From Sternotherus odoratus (taxonomy: Eukaryota; Chordata; Testudines; Kinosternidae), in assembly GCA_032164245.1 (NCBI GenBank), contig JAVMKO010000189.1, positions 62,001-126,000 of the forward strand: a stretch of DNA of 64,000 nt, read 5' to 3'. This document shows, piece after piece, positions 12,112 through 26,640 of the stretch. The position numbers were made by a program, and so were the translations under genes. Below the pieces are notes generated by a model. It saw only the letters and a program-made list of their open reading frames with translations. It was not told the DNA's origin and searched no databases. The stretch's first letter is position 1. Each line of letters starts with the position of its first letter.

Positions 12112-12584
12112 GGGGGCTCAGCCCCACCCCCTAAACCAGGCTGAAGGGGCAGGTTGCCAAAGGGGTTTAGGTGCCTAGTGGATGCTCAGCCCGGCCTGAG
12201 GCAGTTGGGGTAAAACACCCATTGACCTCGCTGGGCATGCCCGGTCAGTTCGTACTGTGCTGTTGTAGCTCCCTGGACAGCACACGTCATTCACACCCAG
12301 GGTGCGTCTACACTGGGTCGGCCGCTCGGGGGCTGACCCACTCCGGCTCAACCCGAGTCAGTCTGCGGAGAGCGAGGTGGGGTGACCTCAGCCTCGCGGC
12401 CCTCGGGAGCAGCCTGCTTCGTCTCTCTCTGGTTTCGGTTCCTGTGTGTGATCGTCCTGGATTCTGCGCAGTGATGTCGTCTTACGCTGCAGCCTTCCAG
12501 CAAGAGGCAGGCTGGATTTATCTCCCGTCGGCCTGCGTGGCATGAACAGAACGTGACAGAGTTCATTTCCGAGGGACGGGCCCG

Positions 12585-13315
12585 TATGACGAAGTGGGAG
12601 TACTGTGTGTGTGTGCCTCAGTTTCCCCTATGCAGTTCTTAAGCATTAGGGGCTGAAACTGGAAGCCAGGAGGCAACCCCTCCCCTCTCAAGGTGTGCAT
12701 CCCTGAATGCTGCAATCGGACCCCAGGTGGGGGAGGGAGGTCAGGTGATACCTCGAGCCCGGGAAGAGAGACAAAGGAAAGCAGGGTGGGGCTAGAGGGG
12801 GTTGAGTAAGTCTGGGTCTAGCTGGGAAGGGGAGAGGTGCAGCTGAGGGCTCACGCTCACTTGCTGCATGGTCTGTGTTGGACCAGATGGAAGTAATCGA
12901 ATAAACCTGGGGAAGAAGCAGGAGCCCAGAATCTGGGTCTCACCTCCTAGCACCCCAGAAGGACCTGACTGAGGGACCCTGTTGAGACTGAGAAGCTGTG
13001 AGTTGGATGGTTCCTGACATCTCAAATAAACCGTCTATTCTGCTGGCTGGCTGAGAGTCACGTTTGACTGTGGATTTGGGGTGCAGAACCCATGGGCTCC
13101 CCCAGGACCCCGCCCAGGCGGGCTTGCTGGGGGAAGCACACGGAGGGGCAGAAGGTGCTGAATGCTCCGAGGTCAGACCCAGGAAGGTGGAAGTGGGGAC
13201 CCCTGAAGCTCCTGGCTGGGAAACAGGCTGTGTACGGAGAAGGGGCCCTTCACCCGGAGTCCGGTCTGGCTTCCTAGGGAGCGGTTCCAGACCATCGCCC
13301 GGGCGCTCGGTGACA
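12585..13315 (+). mobile_element. Solo LTR, family A
   Basis: Starts TATGACGAAG (TGTGACGAAG in other copies) and ends CGGTGACA. AATAAA signals are present in the sense strand (AATAAACCTGGGG, AATAAACCGTC) before a U5-like tail with GGCTGAGAGTCACG. Flanks are GCCCG and GCCTG; the right-arm copy has a perfect CGGGC duplication. It is a solo LTR of an endogenous retrovirus-like element with no internal genes. Confidence 0.8.
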
Positions 13316-13973
13316 GCCTGTCCTATTAATAGACAATTATTACAGTTCCCAGAGACGGGGCCTGGCAGGGCTGGAATTTGCTCTGTGTGTTGTTCCTGAG
13401 CCGCAGTAAAATCAATCTTTTACCTCCTGGTTTCCCTTTGGAGAAGGAAAATCTGCAGCACCGCGGTAGCCGGGTCCCCGGGCATTAGAGAGACACGGTG
13501 GGGGTGGGAATCGTGTTTATCGGCCCCCCTGCGGGTGGGGACAGAGCCGAGCTGTCGAGCCGCCCCGAGCTCTCCTGGGGGGCTGGAATTGCACTAAGGG
13601 CTCCTCTAACCCCCACACATGGGTCCCTCTCGGTTAGGTCGACTTACCGCCACTTCCACTCAGCTCTGCGCAGCGCCCCCTGCTCAGAGCTCCCTGCGGA
13701 CCCCGGGGGGCAGCTGGGCTTTAGCGGGAGCAACACCCGAGGGGTGAGCCACTGTCTGGTCCATTTCCCAGCTCCAAGCGGGGAGCCATGAAATTGAGAA
13801 GGGTGCCGGCGACAGGCCATGGAAGTAACGCGCAGCGTCCACACGGGGTTAACCCCGCCCCCAGGAGCCCTGCACCGCTGGTGGAGGCGGCGCTGTGGGG
13901 TTGGGGTAGCAGGCCGCATACGTTGGCGGGAGCAAGGCTGGAGTGTGGACACGGGCAGACCTGGGTCGACGTG
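13316..13973. other. Intergenic DNA between two LTRs
   Basis: About 660 bp without a recognisable gene. It contains TATTAATAGACAATTATTA near its start and otherwise mixed GC-rich sequence, mirrored at 56303-56959. Confidence 0.5.
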
Positions 13974-14593
13974 TGTCACGGAGCGCCCGGGCGATGGTCT
14001 GGAACTTGATCCCCATGAAACCAGTCAGGACTCCGGGTGAAGGGCCCCTTCTCCGTACACAGCCTGTTTCCCAGGCCAGGAGCTTAGAGGTTCCCGTTTA
14101 CACCTTCCTGGGTCTGACCTCGGAGCATTCAGCACCTTCTGCCCCTCCGTGTGCTTCCCCCAGCAAGCCCGCCTGGGCGGGGTCCAGGGGGAGCCCATGG
14201 GTTCTGCACCCCAAATCCACAGTCAAACGTGACTCTCAGCCAGCCAGTAAAACAGGTTTATTCGATGAGGCCTGAACTGAAGTAATGGTCCAGACTTTGC
14301 GAACCTAAAGCAGAGTTGTGCTGTGAGCCAGAGGCCGGCCCTGCTCACGGGAGCAGGCAGAAGAAGGCCGCTAAAGCCCAGACACACATATAGGCACTAA
14401 TAAGGGGAACGTGGGCCAGGCGGGCACCAGAACGAGCACATCCCACAGAGATAACAGGGACCAGGCGGGTCCCTCCTCAAGACAGGGGCGAAAGGACGAG
14501 ACGATGGAGAGACGGGGTTGTTCGAACCAACATGTACCGGGGGAGGCAGCACCCCAATGCGGAGAGGGGCTGCGCCTCGCTGCGTCAGGAGAG
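13974..14593 (-). mobile_element. Solo LTR, divergent family-A subtype
   Basis: Begins TGTCACGGAGCG like family A and shares the next roughly 250 bp, including the antisense polyadenylation signal in GTTTATTCGATG. The other half differs. Candidate 5-bp duplications ACGTG lie at 13969-13973 and 14594-14598. The far end does not show a clean TG terminus, so that boundary is tentative. Confidence 0.55.
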
Positions 14594-14930
14594 ACGTGTA
14601 CGTCCCTGAGGGGACGTCTTTGTCCGGCCGGGGGGCAGTGGAGAGTCCCCCCCCCCCCCCGACTGAGCCGGTCCATTGTCAGGGAGCACGTCTGTACTAG
14701 CAGAACCGTAGACATCCGCCCCGGGGAGCAGGAGACTGTGCGTCTCTCCCCAGCAGACATTGGGCTTTAACGCCCCGGCCTTTTGCTCCTTAGAGGGAGG
14801 CGGGCGCATCACAGCCGCTGTCTAGCCGGGAGGTCTGTATTGCAGACCTGACCCTCACGGGGCCGGTTAATCTGGGGAGCCTGCACCCCCCCCAGGTCCT
14901 GGCCGGTAGCTCCCCGTGGAAGGAAGATGC

Positions 14931-15705
14931 TGTCACGGAGCGCCCGGGCGATGGTCTGGAACCGCTCCCTAGGAAGCCAGACCGGACTCCGGGTGAAGGG
15001 CCCCTTCTCCGTACACAGCCTGGTTCCCAGGCCAGGAGCTTCAGGGGTCCCCACTTCCACCTTCCTGGGTCTGACCTCGGAGCATTCAGCACCTTCTGCC
15101 CCTCCGTGTGCTTCCCCCAGCAAGCCCGCCTGGGCGGGGTCCTGGGGGAGCCCATGGGTTCTGCACCCCAAATCCACAGTCAAATGTGACTCTCAGCCAG
15201 CTAGCAGAATAGACGGTTTATTTGAGATGTCAGGAACCATCCAACTCACAGCTTCTCAGTCTCAACAGGGCCCCTCCGTCAGGCCCTTCTGGGGTGTGCC
15301 AGGAGGTGAGACCCAGATTCTGGGCTCCTGCTTCTTCCCCAGGTTTATTCGATGACTTCCATCTGGTCTAACACAGACCATGCAGCGAGCGAGCGTGAGC
15401 TCTCCGCTGGATCCATCTCGGGGCCAGAGAGCGAGATGGCTCCTCTCCCCTTCCCAGCTAGACCCAGACTGACCACCCCCTCCCCAGCCCATCCGTGCTT
15501 CCCTTTGTCTGTTTCCTGGGCTAGGAGGCATCACCTGACCTTTCTCCAACAGGTTCAGCTGACCTCCCTCCCCCACTTGGGGTCAGGTTACAGCTTCACC
15601 TTGGCTTTGCTTTGCATCAGCTACACATTCCTTTCCCTCCACATAGAGGCCCAAGAAATGCATAGGGGAAACCGAGGCACACACACACAGTACTCCTTCG
15701 TCACA
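14931..15705 (-). mobile_element. Solo LTR, family A, with perfect target duplication
   Basis: Full-length copy of 775 bp from TGTCACGGAG to CTTCGTCACA, flanked on both sides by GATGC (14926-14930 and 15706-15710). Sense strand is minus, with two AATAAA signals and a TG repeat near the sense start. The right-arm copy (54928-55702) has lost its far flank through a deletion. Confidence 0.88.
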
Positions 15706-15710
15706 GATGC

Positions 15711-16481
15711 TGGGGGACCCGCCGGGTGAAGGTCCCTGCTTCTCGCGAGGGGCGATTGGAACGGACGGTGCAGGGAAGGGCGAACGGATCGTCACTCTCT
15801 GGCTACCAGCACCTCCCTCTGCTGCTGCCCACGGGGATCCAGGGCCACCGGGACGAGCAGCTGTTCCCCTGGGCTCTCTGAGTGTGGGGGGGCCACCAAG
15901 AGCCCCACTGTTCTCCATCTCGGGCCAGCAGCCTGTTTCTCCAAAGGCCGTCCTGATTCCGGTCCCCGTTGCACCAGAGGCTGCATATTACGGTAGCATC
16001 CAGGAGACCCTGTCCTGACTCAAGTCCCCGTGTTACGGTTGCTATTTATTACGTGTATTACGGTAGGGCCCAGAAGTCCCCAGTCTGGCCCAGGTCCCCA
16101 GCGCGCCAGGGGCTGCACGCTCACCGAACCGCGCGCCCGGCCCTGCCCCATGGAGCTCCCAGCCCTGCATTCCTCGTGAGGGGCCAGACTGAGAGGTCAG
16201 GCGTTTATCTGAACCTCTGGTGGGGGGGACCCCTGTCCCCCCCCCGAGCGGTGCCCCCCAGCACCCCACCCCTACCCGAGCAGCCCCTCAGTCTGCCCTC
16301 GCTTACGCCCCAAACCGGCCGATCTCCCGCCTGCGGCTGGCGCCTGGCGCCCGCGGGGGAGCCGGATCGATCCACGCGGCGCCCGCCCCGCGCCGGCCCC
16401 CATCTGTTTGCTCAGGGATCGCTCGGCACACGCAGCCGGCAGCCGCTTATCAGCGGGCAGGGCCGGCGGGAGCCACCGGCG
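15711..16481. other. Upstream region of the adenosine-receptor-like gene
   Basis: Contains two degraded copies of a motif with TATTACGGTAG(C/G) followed by AGTCCCC and GCGCCAGGGGCTGCAC, probably an old interspersed repeat. The last 200 bp are a CpG-rich probable promoter and 5' UTR. No TATA box is obvious. Confidence 0.5.
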
Positions 16482-17740
16482 ATGGATCTGCACCTCGGCT
16501 TCGTCGTTCTGGAGGGGGTCCTGGCCCTGGCCGTGGTGGGCACCAACCTGCTGGTGTGCGCCGCGGTCTGCCGGCACCGGGAGCTGCGGAGCGTCACCAA
16601 CTCCCTGGTGGCCTGCTTGGGGGTGGCCGACCTGGGGGTGGGCGCCCTGGCCATCCCCTTCTCCATCGCGCTCAGCCTGGAGCTCCCCCTCTGCTTCTAC
16701 ACCTGCCTCTTCCTGGCCTGCTTCCCCCTGGTCACCACCCAGTTCTCCATCCTCCTGCTGCTGCTCATCGCGCTCAACGCCCACCTGAAGATCCGGCTGC
16801 CCAGCAGGCAAGCGGGACGGGGCCCCCGAGGGCGCGGGGGAGGGGGAGGCTTCCCGGGGGGGGGGGGGGCAGATCCCAGCCAAAGGGCGCTGGGACACGC
16901 CGGCTGGGCTGGCGCCAAGCCAGGGGCTGATCTGAGCCTCGCCAGCCTCGGGGGGCCCCCGGGGGCCGGGCAGCTGGAGGGTGCCGGGGGCCCTGAGCCG
17001 GCTCTGTCTTTGCAGCTACGCCGTGTACGTGAGGAGGGGCCGGGTGCTGGGGGCCGTGGGGCTGTGCTGGTTGCTCTCCCTGCTGATCGGCCTCTCCCCC
17101 ATGATGGGCTGGAACCGCCTGGGGGGCTACGTGGAGGGGAACCGGACCCTGCCCGCCGCCGGCTTCGCCGCCGTGGTCCTCATCGCCCGCGACCAGCCCT
17201 ACGGCGGCTTCCTCTCCAAGGTGTCCCCGGGCGGGCGTGGGGCGCCCCCCCCCCCGCCGGCTGGCCGACGACGCGCACCTGGGGCGCTGCTCCTTCGCCT
17301 CCGTCTTCGCCCCCGAATTCCTGGTCTACTTCGTCTTCTTCGCCTGCACCCTGCTGCCCCTGGGCGCCCTGCTGGGCATCTACGCCGACCTCTTCCGGCT
17401 GGTGCGGGGGCACTTCCTGGCCCGCCCGCGGCCGGCGGCCAAGCGAGGGGAGCTGGCCATGGCCCGCACCCTGCTCCTCCTGCTCGGCCTCTTCTGCGTC
17501 TGCTGGATCCCGCTGCACGTCGTCTACTGCGTCCGGCTCCTCTGCCCCGGCTGCCCGAGCTCCGCGGCCCTGGAGCGCCTGGCGGTGCTGCTCTCCCACC
17601 TCAACTCCCTGGCCAACCCGCTGCTCTACGCCCTGAGGAAGAAGGACTTCGGGCGGGCGCTCGGCTCCCTCTGCCCGCGCCCCGGCCCGTGCTGCGCCCG
17701 CGCGAAAGTTCATCCCCAGGGCCGCAGCGGCCCGAGATGA
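16482..17740 (+). CDS. Adenosine-receptor-like class A GPCR, frameshifted in this copy
   Basis: Two coding exons, 16482-16807 and 17016-17740, separated by an intron with a GC donor (AG|GCAAGC) and an AG acceptor. The position, just after transmembrane helix 3, matches the conserved adenosine-receptor intron. Seven hydrophobic segments, Asn22 (1.50), Asp50 (2.50), Cys75 (3.25), the CWIPLH motif and NPLLY (7.49-7.53) identify the family. A tract of 11 C at about 17245-17255 (right arm: 10 C, preceded by CA instead of CG) adds one base and breaks the frame in extracellular loop 2. The right arm reads through as 349 residues. The DRY motif is replaced by NAH. AATAAA at 18191-18196 is a likely poly(A) signal. 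The frameshift may be a homopolymer sequencing error. No mammalian orthologue is assigned. Confidence 0.85.
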
Positions 17741-18190
17741 GAAGGCCCCAGGCCCGGCCCTGCTCCCTGTTCCCCTGCTGGCGGCTTAGCACCCCGCCGA
17801 GCTCCCTGTCCTATCTGTAAAGAGAAGGGGTGACGCCCCCCCCCCCCCGGCCCCAATCCCCGGTGCCTGCCCCCTCGGCAGCTCCCCGGCCAGGCACCGC
17901 AGTTTCTTCTCCTGCCGTTGTGTCCCGGGGTTACTGGCTGTGAAATATGGGCCCCATCCTGGATGGCGCTGAGCCGCTTGGCTTACGCTGAGCCCAGCCA
18001 GGGGTTCAAGGTCTTTGGGTGACACCCCTGGGTGCAGTGTGGGAGACCCCCAGCCCCACCAGCCAGCGTGAGCAGGGAAAACGGGGGAGGGGGGGGGCGG
18101 GGGGATCGCTCCCTGCGGCTCACGGAGCAATTATTGAAGCAGCCAGGGCCTGGCGGGGATCGATCTCCCGGCTCCCAGCGGATAATGGGC

Positions 18191-18196
18191 AATAAA
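18191..18196 (+). terminator. Poly(A) signal of the receptor gene
   Basis: AATAAA about 450 bp after the receptor stop codon and before the G-rich array. Retained in the right arm (TTTATT at 52447-52452). Confidence 0.55.
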
Positions 18197-18279
18197 ACTC
18201 CCGTGACTGGCAGCGTCAGGCTGGCCTCCTGCTTCGCCAAACGTTTATTGAATCGATCGTGGGACAGGGCAGGGGTGCG

Positions 18280-19030
18280 GGAGGGACTGGCTGGCTTTGG
18301 GGGGGTGGGGGGCTGGGAAAGAGTGGATGGCTGCAGCGGAGGTGGGGGTGGGGACAGTTCCAGCGGCAGTGAGTGGGGGCGGGTGCTGGGAAGGAGTAAC
18401 TGGGGTGGGGATGTCCCACGGCTCCTGTCCTGTTCCCGGGGGTGTTGGAAGGGGGACTGGCTGACTCAGGGGGAGGGAACGGGCCACGGCTCCGTCCAGG
18501 ACAGGCCGTTCCCGGGGAGAGACTGTCTGGCTCCGGTGTGGGGGGGGACCGGCCAGGGCTCTGTCCAGCGCAGGCCGTTGCCAGATGGGGGTGGTGGAGG
18601 GGGGACTGGCTGGTTCCAGGGCGCGGGGGAGGGGGACCGGGCCAGGGCAGGCCGTTGCTGGGGCGGGGGGGGGAAGGGGGGAGACTGGCTGTCTCGGGGG
18701 CGGGGGATGGGGAACGGGCCAGGGCTCTGTCCAGTGGGGGGGTGGGAGCGGGGTGGGGGACTGGCTGTCTCGGGGGTGGGGGATGGGGAACGGGCCAGGG
18801 CTCTGTCCAGTGGGGGGGTGGGAGCGGGGGGGGGGGGACTGGCTGTCTCGGGGGCGGGGGATGGGGAATGGGCCAGGGCTCTGTCCAGTGGGGGGGTGGG
18901 AGTGGGGGAGGGACTGGCTGTCTCGGGGGCGGGGGATGGGGAACGGGCCAGGGCTCTGTCCAGTGGGGGGGGGGGGTTGCGGGGGGGTGGGGGGACTGGC
19001 TGTCTCGGGGGTGGGGGAGGGGAGCGGACC
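18280..19030 (+). repeat. G-rich minisatellite upstream of RPS19
   Basis: Repeats of about 60 bp carrying ACTGGCTGTCTCGGGG, then GGGCCAGGGCTCTGTCCAG, then runs of 6-9 G. Early units are diverged and later ones nearly identical. The array is longer than in the right arm. Many G-runs make quadruplex formation likely on the + strand. Confidence 0.85.
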
Positions 19031-19049
19031 CGGTCCAATGCCGAGGTAT

Positions 19050-19240
19050 CTGAGTCGCTGTGATGTCACAATGAGGCTGCCATTAGGTGTGATGATGTCA
19101 CAGGGTGTCGCCGTGACGTCACTAGTGGGGAATGAGAGGCGGTGACGTCACACTGGGCGCTGAGGTGCCTGCGCTTAAAGGCGGTTACATCACACGTGGA
19201 GGCTGGGAGTCCGCAAGGAATCCATGTGACGTCACACTTC
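19050..19240. promoter_or_regulatory. CRE (TGACGTCA) cluster upstream of RPS19
   Basis: Three perfect palindromic TGACGTCA sites at 19114-19121, 19143-19150 and 19227-19234. Degenerate copies (GATGTCACA, ATGATGTCACA, TTACATCAC) lie between and before them. These are consensus sites for CREB/ATF factors. The cluster sits 200-330 bp upstream of the inferred RPS19 start. In the right arm the middle site is TGACGTCC. Confidence 0.6.
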
Positions 19241-19339
19241 CGCCCCGCAGCCGCGGACAAGCCCCGCTTCCGCCCCGCAGCGAGGGACGAAGCGCCGATT
19301 GCGCCCCGCGCTGCTTTCCCCCGCCCCCTGACTTCCGCC

Positions 19340-19480
19340 CGGCGGCCATTGGCCGGGCGCGGCTCTCGCGGGGCGCGATTGGGTGAGCAGCTCTCGCGGG
19401 ATCTGGGGCCCCGTGTTCTGAGGGCGGGCGGCCCCGTACGGCCCTTTCCGAGCCCGGCAGCGCGGAGCCAGCAGCGCGGT
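19340..19480 (+). promoter_or_regulatory. RPS19 core promoter and noncoding exon 1
   Basis: CpG island with inverted CCAAT boxes (CCATTGGCC near 19347 and CGATTGGGT near 19378). A pyrimidine run CCCTTTCC at 19442-19449 suits a 5' terminal oligopyrimidine start. A donor GCGCG|GTGAGG gives an inferred noncoding exon 1 of about 19442-19478. This layout is usual for ribosomal protein genes; the exact start site is inferred. Confidence 0.6.
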
Positions 19481-19823
19481 GAGGAGCGGGGAGGGGGCGG
19501 GTCGAAGAGCCCCCCCCCCCGGGACCGACCCCCCCCCCCGGGACCGACCCCCCCCTATGAACACCCCGCGGGGACCCCCCGGGTCAGGACCCCCCAATAC
19601 GGAGCCTTCGCCCCGGGCCCGTCTCCTGCTGAGCCCCGGCCGGGGGGGGGGGGGGAGAGTTGCTGGGGGGGGGCAGTCCGGGGGGGCGGGGCTGGGGGGG
19701 CTCTGGGGTGGGGGGGTCACGTGGGCTCTGATCTGCCCCATGGGCCCGCGCTGCGTCCTCTTCCCGGCCCGCTCCTTGGGGGGGGGGGGGGGCTGGACAG
19801 ACCCCGCCCCCCCCGGCTCCTAG

Positions 19824-23611
<3,788 letters not shown>

Positions 23612-23625
23612 AATGAGCGTCCGAG

Positions 23626-23631
23626 AATAAA
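23626..23631 (+). terminator. RPS19: RPS19 poly(A) signal
   Basis: AATAAA 15 bases after the stop codon, followed by a GT-rich stretch (GGTTCCTGGTTC). The very short 3' UTR is normal for a ribosomal protein gene. Confidence 0.85.
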
Positions 23632-23649
23632 ACCCGGTTCCTGGTTCAC

Positions 23650-24085
23650 GCCTGCGTCTTGTTCTTCCCTCGCCCTGGGGCAGGCCGTGGGCTCGCGGCC
23701 CCCTCCATTCGGGGGGAGGGGGGGCAGCAGCAAGGGAGACCTGGAGCTTTCTGTGGGGCGACGGGTCCAACCTGAACCCGGGGGGGCTGGCTGCAGAGTC
23801 TTTAACCTCTGCGAACTTCTGGTGTCTAAAAGCTTGTCCCCTTCTTCCCGTCGCTTGGTGGCCCTGGGGCTTGGAGTGGGGGAAGGGGGGGGGTCCCAGC
23901 TCATTTTGTGGTGGCTGGGGGGACGTTACCGCCTTGGGTGTCTGCGGAGTGTGCGCCCCTCCCCCACTGGGGCTGTGTATTAGAGCGGGGAGCCTGGCCC
24001 TGAGCCCCCCCCCCCCCAGGAGCCCTCCCTCCCCCCGCCCCACGCTGCTGTCACTGCAGCGCCAATGTCCTCGCGCCCTGGGCCG
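23650..24085. other. Intergenic spacer after RPS19
   Basis: GC-rich with G-runs. No gene or identifiable repeat seen. Confidence 0.5.
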
Positions 24086-25360
24086 CTCACCCGCTGTCCT
24101 CTAGAACCGCCCGGGATCTCGCCAGACGGACCCCGCCGGGCGGCTCCGGGGCCACCGCTGACCCGCTGTCCTCTAGAACCGCCCGGGATCTCGCCAGACG
24201 GACCCGGCCGGGCGGCTCCGGGGCCACCGCTGACCCGCTGTCCTCTAGAACCGCCCGGGATCTCGCCAGACGGACCCCGCCGGGCGGCTCCGGGGCCACC
24301 GCTGACCCGCTGTCCTCTAGAACCGCCCGGGATCTCGCCAGACGGACCCCGCCGGGCGGCTCCGGGGCGCCCGCTCACCCGCTGTCCTCTAGAACCGCCC
24401 GGGATCTCGCCAGACGGACCCCGCCGGGCGGCTCCGGGGCGGCCGCTCACCCGCTGTCCTCTAGAACCGCCCGGGATCTCGGCAGACGGACCCGGCCGGG
24501 CAGGTCCGGGGCGGCCGCTCACCCGCTGTCCTCTAGAACCGCCCGGGATCTCGCCAGACGGACCCGGCCGGGCGGCTCCGGGGCGGCCGCTCACCCGCTG
24601 TCCTCTAGAACCGCCCGGGATCTCGCCAGACGGACCCCACCGGGCGGCTCCGGGGCGCCCGCTCACCCGCTGTCCTCTAGAACCGCCCGGGATCTCGGCA
24701 GACGGACCCGGCCGGGCGGCTCCGGGGCGCCCGCTCACCCGCTGTCCTCTAGAACCGCCCGGGATCTCGGCAGACGGACCCGGCCGGGCGGCTCCGGGGC
24801 CGCCGCTCACCCGCTGTCCTCTAGAACCGCCCGGGATCTCGCCAGACGGACCCCGCCGGGCAGGTCCGGGGCGGCCGCTCACCCGCTGTCCTCTAGAACC
24901 GCCCGGGATCTCGCCAGACGGACCCCACCGGGCGGCTCCGGGGCAGCAGCTCACCCGCTGTCCTCTAGAACCGCCCGGGATCTCGGCAGACGGACCCCGC
25001 CGGGCGGCTCCGGGGCGGCCGCTCACCCGCTGTCCTCTAGAACCGCCCGGGATCTCGGCAGACGGACCCGGCCGGGCGGCTCCGGGGCGCCCGCTCACCC
25101 GCTGTCCTCTAGAACCGCCCGGGATCTCGGCAGACGGACCCGGCCGGGCGGCTCCGGGGCCGCCGCTCACCCCGCTGTCCTCTAGAACCGCCCGGGATCT
25201 CGGCAGACGGACCCCGCCGGGCGGCTCCGGGGCGCCCGCTCACCCGCTGTCCTCTAGAACCGCCCGGGATCTCGCCAGACGGACCCCGCCGGGCGGCTCC
25301 GGGGCAGCCGCTCACCCGCTGTCCTCTAGAACCGCCCGGGATCTCGGCAGACGCAGCTGG
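24086..25360 (+). repeat. 72-bp minisatellite downstream of RPS19
   Basis: About 18 units of 72 bp, each with CCGCTGTCCTCTAGAACCGC, then CCGGGATCTCG(C/G)CAGACG, then a CGGGCGGCTCCGGGGC segment. Because the unit is a multiple of 3, long open frames run through it on both strands. They are not genes. The right arm has about 16 units. Confidence 0.96.
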
Positions 25361-26435
25361 CTTCCCTGCAGGCTTGGAGGGCTCTCGGCCTCTTGGGCGG
25401 GGGGAAACCTGGCACACCCCGGGTACAGGGCTGCTCATCGGCCCCTGGGAGCTCCTGTGCTCCTGTCTCCATTCATCTGGTGCTGCCCCGGGGAGAATGG
25501 GGGATGGCAAAGGGCGGGGGGGGGGGGGGGGCGGCTCCAAAGCTGGCCTGGTTTGTCCCAGATCCAGACATAGAAACCTGCTGGCTGAGTCCCTCGGACC
25601 GCCCCCCCTCTCCTGGGTTAGCGGAAATGTAGCTTCTCCGGGGGGCCACGCTGGCTTCTCATCGGCTGGGTAACATCTCTGTGCTGTGCGGGCGGGCGAA
25701 AGGGCCGGGAATTAGGGCCCGCGCGGGGTCACCGGGGCTGGCTTTGGGCACCGAAAGGCGGCTGCATTGGATTAACCCTGGTCAGGCTGCTCTAGGGCCC
25801 CTTGGCTCCGTCTCCCTGCAGGGATCTCTGGAGGTCCCTCCTGGCCGGCCGCTGGTCCCTTGTCCGGAGCGGTGGCTTGCCAGGGAGCCGGTGAGCAGGG
25901 TGGGGGAATTCCTCTTCCCAGAGGAAGCCCATCTCCCCCTGTACACCGGGCGGGGCTGGGGCTGCTCTTGTCCCGATGTTCTAGCCAAGCTGGGCTAGTG
26001 GCCGGGCCGGTTCTGGCCAGTTCAGGGGTCCCCTGGGGAAGGTTGCAAAGCGGTTTGGGACTCTCCCCGGTCCCTCGCTCTGCAAACCTGGCGAAGGAGG
26101 GGGTTCCGGGGGTCTCCCCCTTGGCAGTGTGGGGGACTCTGTCTTCGCTTGCACTCAGAGCTTTCAGTCCCAGATCCACTGTTTGCCCCCCGGGCGCGAG
26201 CTCAGCGGTGCTGGGCCCAGCGTGGGGGCACCCAGGGGTGCCATGGTCAGGGGGCACCCAGGGGCACCGCAAGGCCCTGCACTGCCAGTGTAGGCAGAAG
26301 CTGCTCCTGGCTGGCAGGAGGATCAGGGGAATGAAACAGCTTCCACAGGAGGAGAGATGAGTAAGACGGCGAAGGGGAGATGTGCTACCGATCTGTGAAA
26401 TCAGGATTGGGGGGGGGGGAGAAAGTAATCAAAGT
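25361..26435. other. Intergenic DNA, no gene recognised
   Basis: Mixed-composition DNA of about 1.1 kb without splice-consistent exons. Mirrored at 45041-46109. Confidence 0.5.
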
Positions 26436-26640
26436 GTTTATTCCTTCTCATAACAGAAGGACCTAGGGGTCAGCCAATGAAATTAATCAGCAACAGGTTT
26501 AAAACAAAAGTATTTCTTCACACAAGGCACAGTCAACCTGTGGAACTCCCTGCCGGAGGATGTTGTGAAGACTAACAGCGTTCAAAAAGAACTAGAGAAG
26601 AGCATGGAGGACGGGTCCACCAATGTCTATTACCAGGCTG
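26436..26640 (+). mobile_element. CR1-type LINE 3' fragment
   Basis: Contains GAAATTAATCAGCAACAGG, TTTCTTCACACAAGGCACAG, TCAACCTGTGGAACTCCCTG and GATGTTGTGAAG in the order typical of sauropsid CR1 3' regions. Short and not coding. Mirrored at 44830-45040. Confidence 0.8.

Larger units (their letters stand above)
11039..12584. other. Intergenic region with MIR-like SINE and LTR-like 3' part
   Basis: No coding exon is seen. It contains the SINE tail (11185-11290) and the retroelement-like segment (11650-12111) listed separately. The segment 12112-12580 is unclassified; it includes TGCGTCTACACTGGGTCG, which resembles sauropsid DNA-transposon debris, but that is only an impression. Confidence 0.5.
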
